A stretch of DNA of 39,627 nt from Saccoglossus kowalevskii (Eukaryota; Hemichordata; Enteropneusta; Harrimaniidae): positions 131,604 through 171,230 of the forward strand of contig NW_003134342.1 in the NCBI RefSeq assembly GCF_000003605.2. Reading direction: 5' to 3'. Numbering within the stretch: the first letter of the stretch is position 1; the number at the start of each line of letters is the position of its first letter. The translations under genes were made by a program, and so were the position numbers. A model generated the notes under the pieces. That model worked only from the letters and a program-made list of their open reading frames with translations, did not search any database and was not told where the DNA came from. This document shows positions 38,309 to 39,627 of this stretch, piece by piece.

Positions 38309-39627
38309 ACATATCTACCGCTGCGTGAAAAAAAGACCGACTTCCAGGGCATGATGATGCGTTAAATGTTGCGAAGTCAGACCCCGGGGTCAGACGTAAT
38401 TCCCCTGCATCCACAATTGAAGCGTTTGGTTGACATGGCAATAGTGAACTACGCACGTTTGATATTCGTTACAGGTACGTTCCATGATTGCTAAAGCGAC
38501 CGACTTTTACCTCGTTCCTTAAGTAGGTTTTTGGATCATTGTTAATGACACGTCCGCTCTCGAATTGGTATTTTGTTCCCAGCAAATCAAACAACAATTC
38601 TTTATAAATGTCTACAATACTTCTATCGCAACTAATTAACATCGGACATTCTTTATTATAAACTACACTGAAGTCTTATAAATATACTTTCTTTCGACAC
38701 AACAAATCCAATCCTTTCGTTGTTATTATATATACAAACTGAAACAGGCTGATGGGAAAACATTGGGACATTTTTTAATGATGTCGATTGGCTGATTTGA
38801 ATTAACTGCCATTGACATTTGTAATTATTTATAAACATTAAGAGAATAGATTTGCTGTTACACATTCATAAACTCAGCTGCTTTCATTTGGAACCAGTCA
38901 CTTTAAAATAAAAAAATCATTTCTCAAAGCGCTCGCGCATCAACAGTCAGCCCACGTCACAGCACGAGCTTATACAATGTCGCATTTGCGTTTATGAATA
39001 TTCATGTTTCTGAATAAATAATAGCGTACATGCCTTTGCTAACTTCAGTGTACTCGTCATTATATTTTATTCTATAGTTTCGAAAGCTTAGTCTAAACAC
39101 GTACAAAGTAAGACGTGGCGACCTGTGAAATTAAAACTCGTGGACAAAACCAGATTATCTCCATTTGTTTCAAAATCATAAAAGTCATAAACAATATATA
39201 AAAATGTTCGAAATGTTGCACCAATCATTTTGGTGACAAAAATGACCTTGAGAGGTTTAATGCACAGTGATGTTTGGTATAATGGAAGTCAGGGTACGTG
39301 TTTTTTTTATCTGCTGTGTTCTCTTATTTGATAGTTACTGAAATTACACTTGTCAATTAGAACCTGTACGGGTGTTTGTGAAAATACTCGTAATCCACGG
39401 GTAACGCATATCACGAGTCTACTTGTTCCAAACCATAACAACATCACACACCACCTTATACATAGCAACTAAGAACATCTGCAAGGGGACGTAGGCGATT
39501 TAAATCCGGTGGAATCCCCGCCCGGGGAATTATTTCCGATCAACGTCGTATTAGGCATGTCTATCGAGGTAACAACTGAACCAATTCTGTTAAAATACTA
39601 TGACGTATTGTTATTTGTCACATACTA
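38309..39627. other. Intergenic DNA to the window edge
   Basis: No gene or repeat can be supported. A single atgaatattcat palindrome occurs near 38995. Confidence 0.4.

Noticed and set aside
1-39627. tRNA, rRNA, viral or bacterial system genes
   Set aside because: No cloverleaf with B-box, no rRNA-like block, and no polymerase, capsid, integrase or reverse-transcriptase motif was seen in any frame.

Overview
The window reads as intron-containing genomic DNA from an animal, most likely a marine invertebrate. Evidence: two genes with clear GT-AG splice sites whose products belong to animal families (ISCA1 and AJM1), large AT-rich intergenic and intronic stretches, many short inverted-repeat mobile elements, minisatellites and CpG-containing first exons. 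I cannot name the phylum from sequence alone; a deuterostome (hemichordate, cephalochordate, echinoderm) or a spiralian would all fit. No tRNA, rRNA, CRISPR, bacterial operon or viral gene was seen.

Layout. 1-471: the last intron and terminal coding exon of an unidentified plus-strand gene, ending with a stop at 469-471. 472-8179: about 7.7 kb of intergenic and 3'-UTR sequence between two genes that end tail to tail; it holds a 24-bp palindrome-bearing minisatellite, a 59-bp minisatellite and several MITEs. 8180-13808: the complete ISCA1 gene on the minus strand (three coding exons, 130 aa, mitochondrial A-type iron-sulfur cluster assembly protein), whose two introns carry a hAT-like element, a palindromic MITE and a large nested inverted repeat. 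13809-25343: about 11.5 kb with no gene I can support, dense in repeats. 25344-33000: a two-exon plus-strand gene encoding a 2222-aa ortholog of AJM1 (apical junction component 1), long and mostly disordered, with a MYND-like zinc finger and a conserved C-terminal domain. 33001-39627: about 6.6 kb of 3' flank with a TAA microsatellite, tandem repeats and more TTAA-flanked MITEs.

The two identified genes have unrelated jobs (mitochondrial Fe-S cluster biogenesis; apical epithelial junctions) and nothing suggests they work as a unit. I did not find a new multi-gene system. The most distinctive material is (a) the very large AJM1 protein with three identical PPTY motifs, a DSGMAS phosphodegron-like site, two SxIP-like sites and internal repeats, and (b) a superfamily of TTAA-flanked MITEs (seven copies in three subtypes) sharing a GTCGTC terminal core, next to four other inverted-repeat element types. 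Reading frames were checked by hand across the splice junctions; names rest on remembered family sequence, not on a database search.
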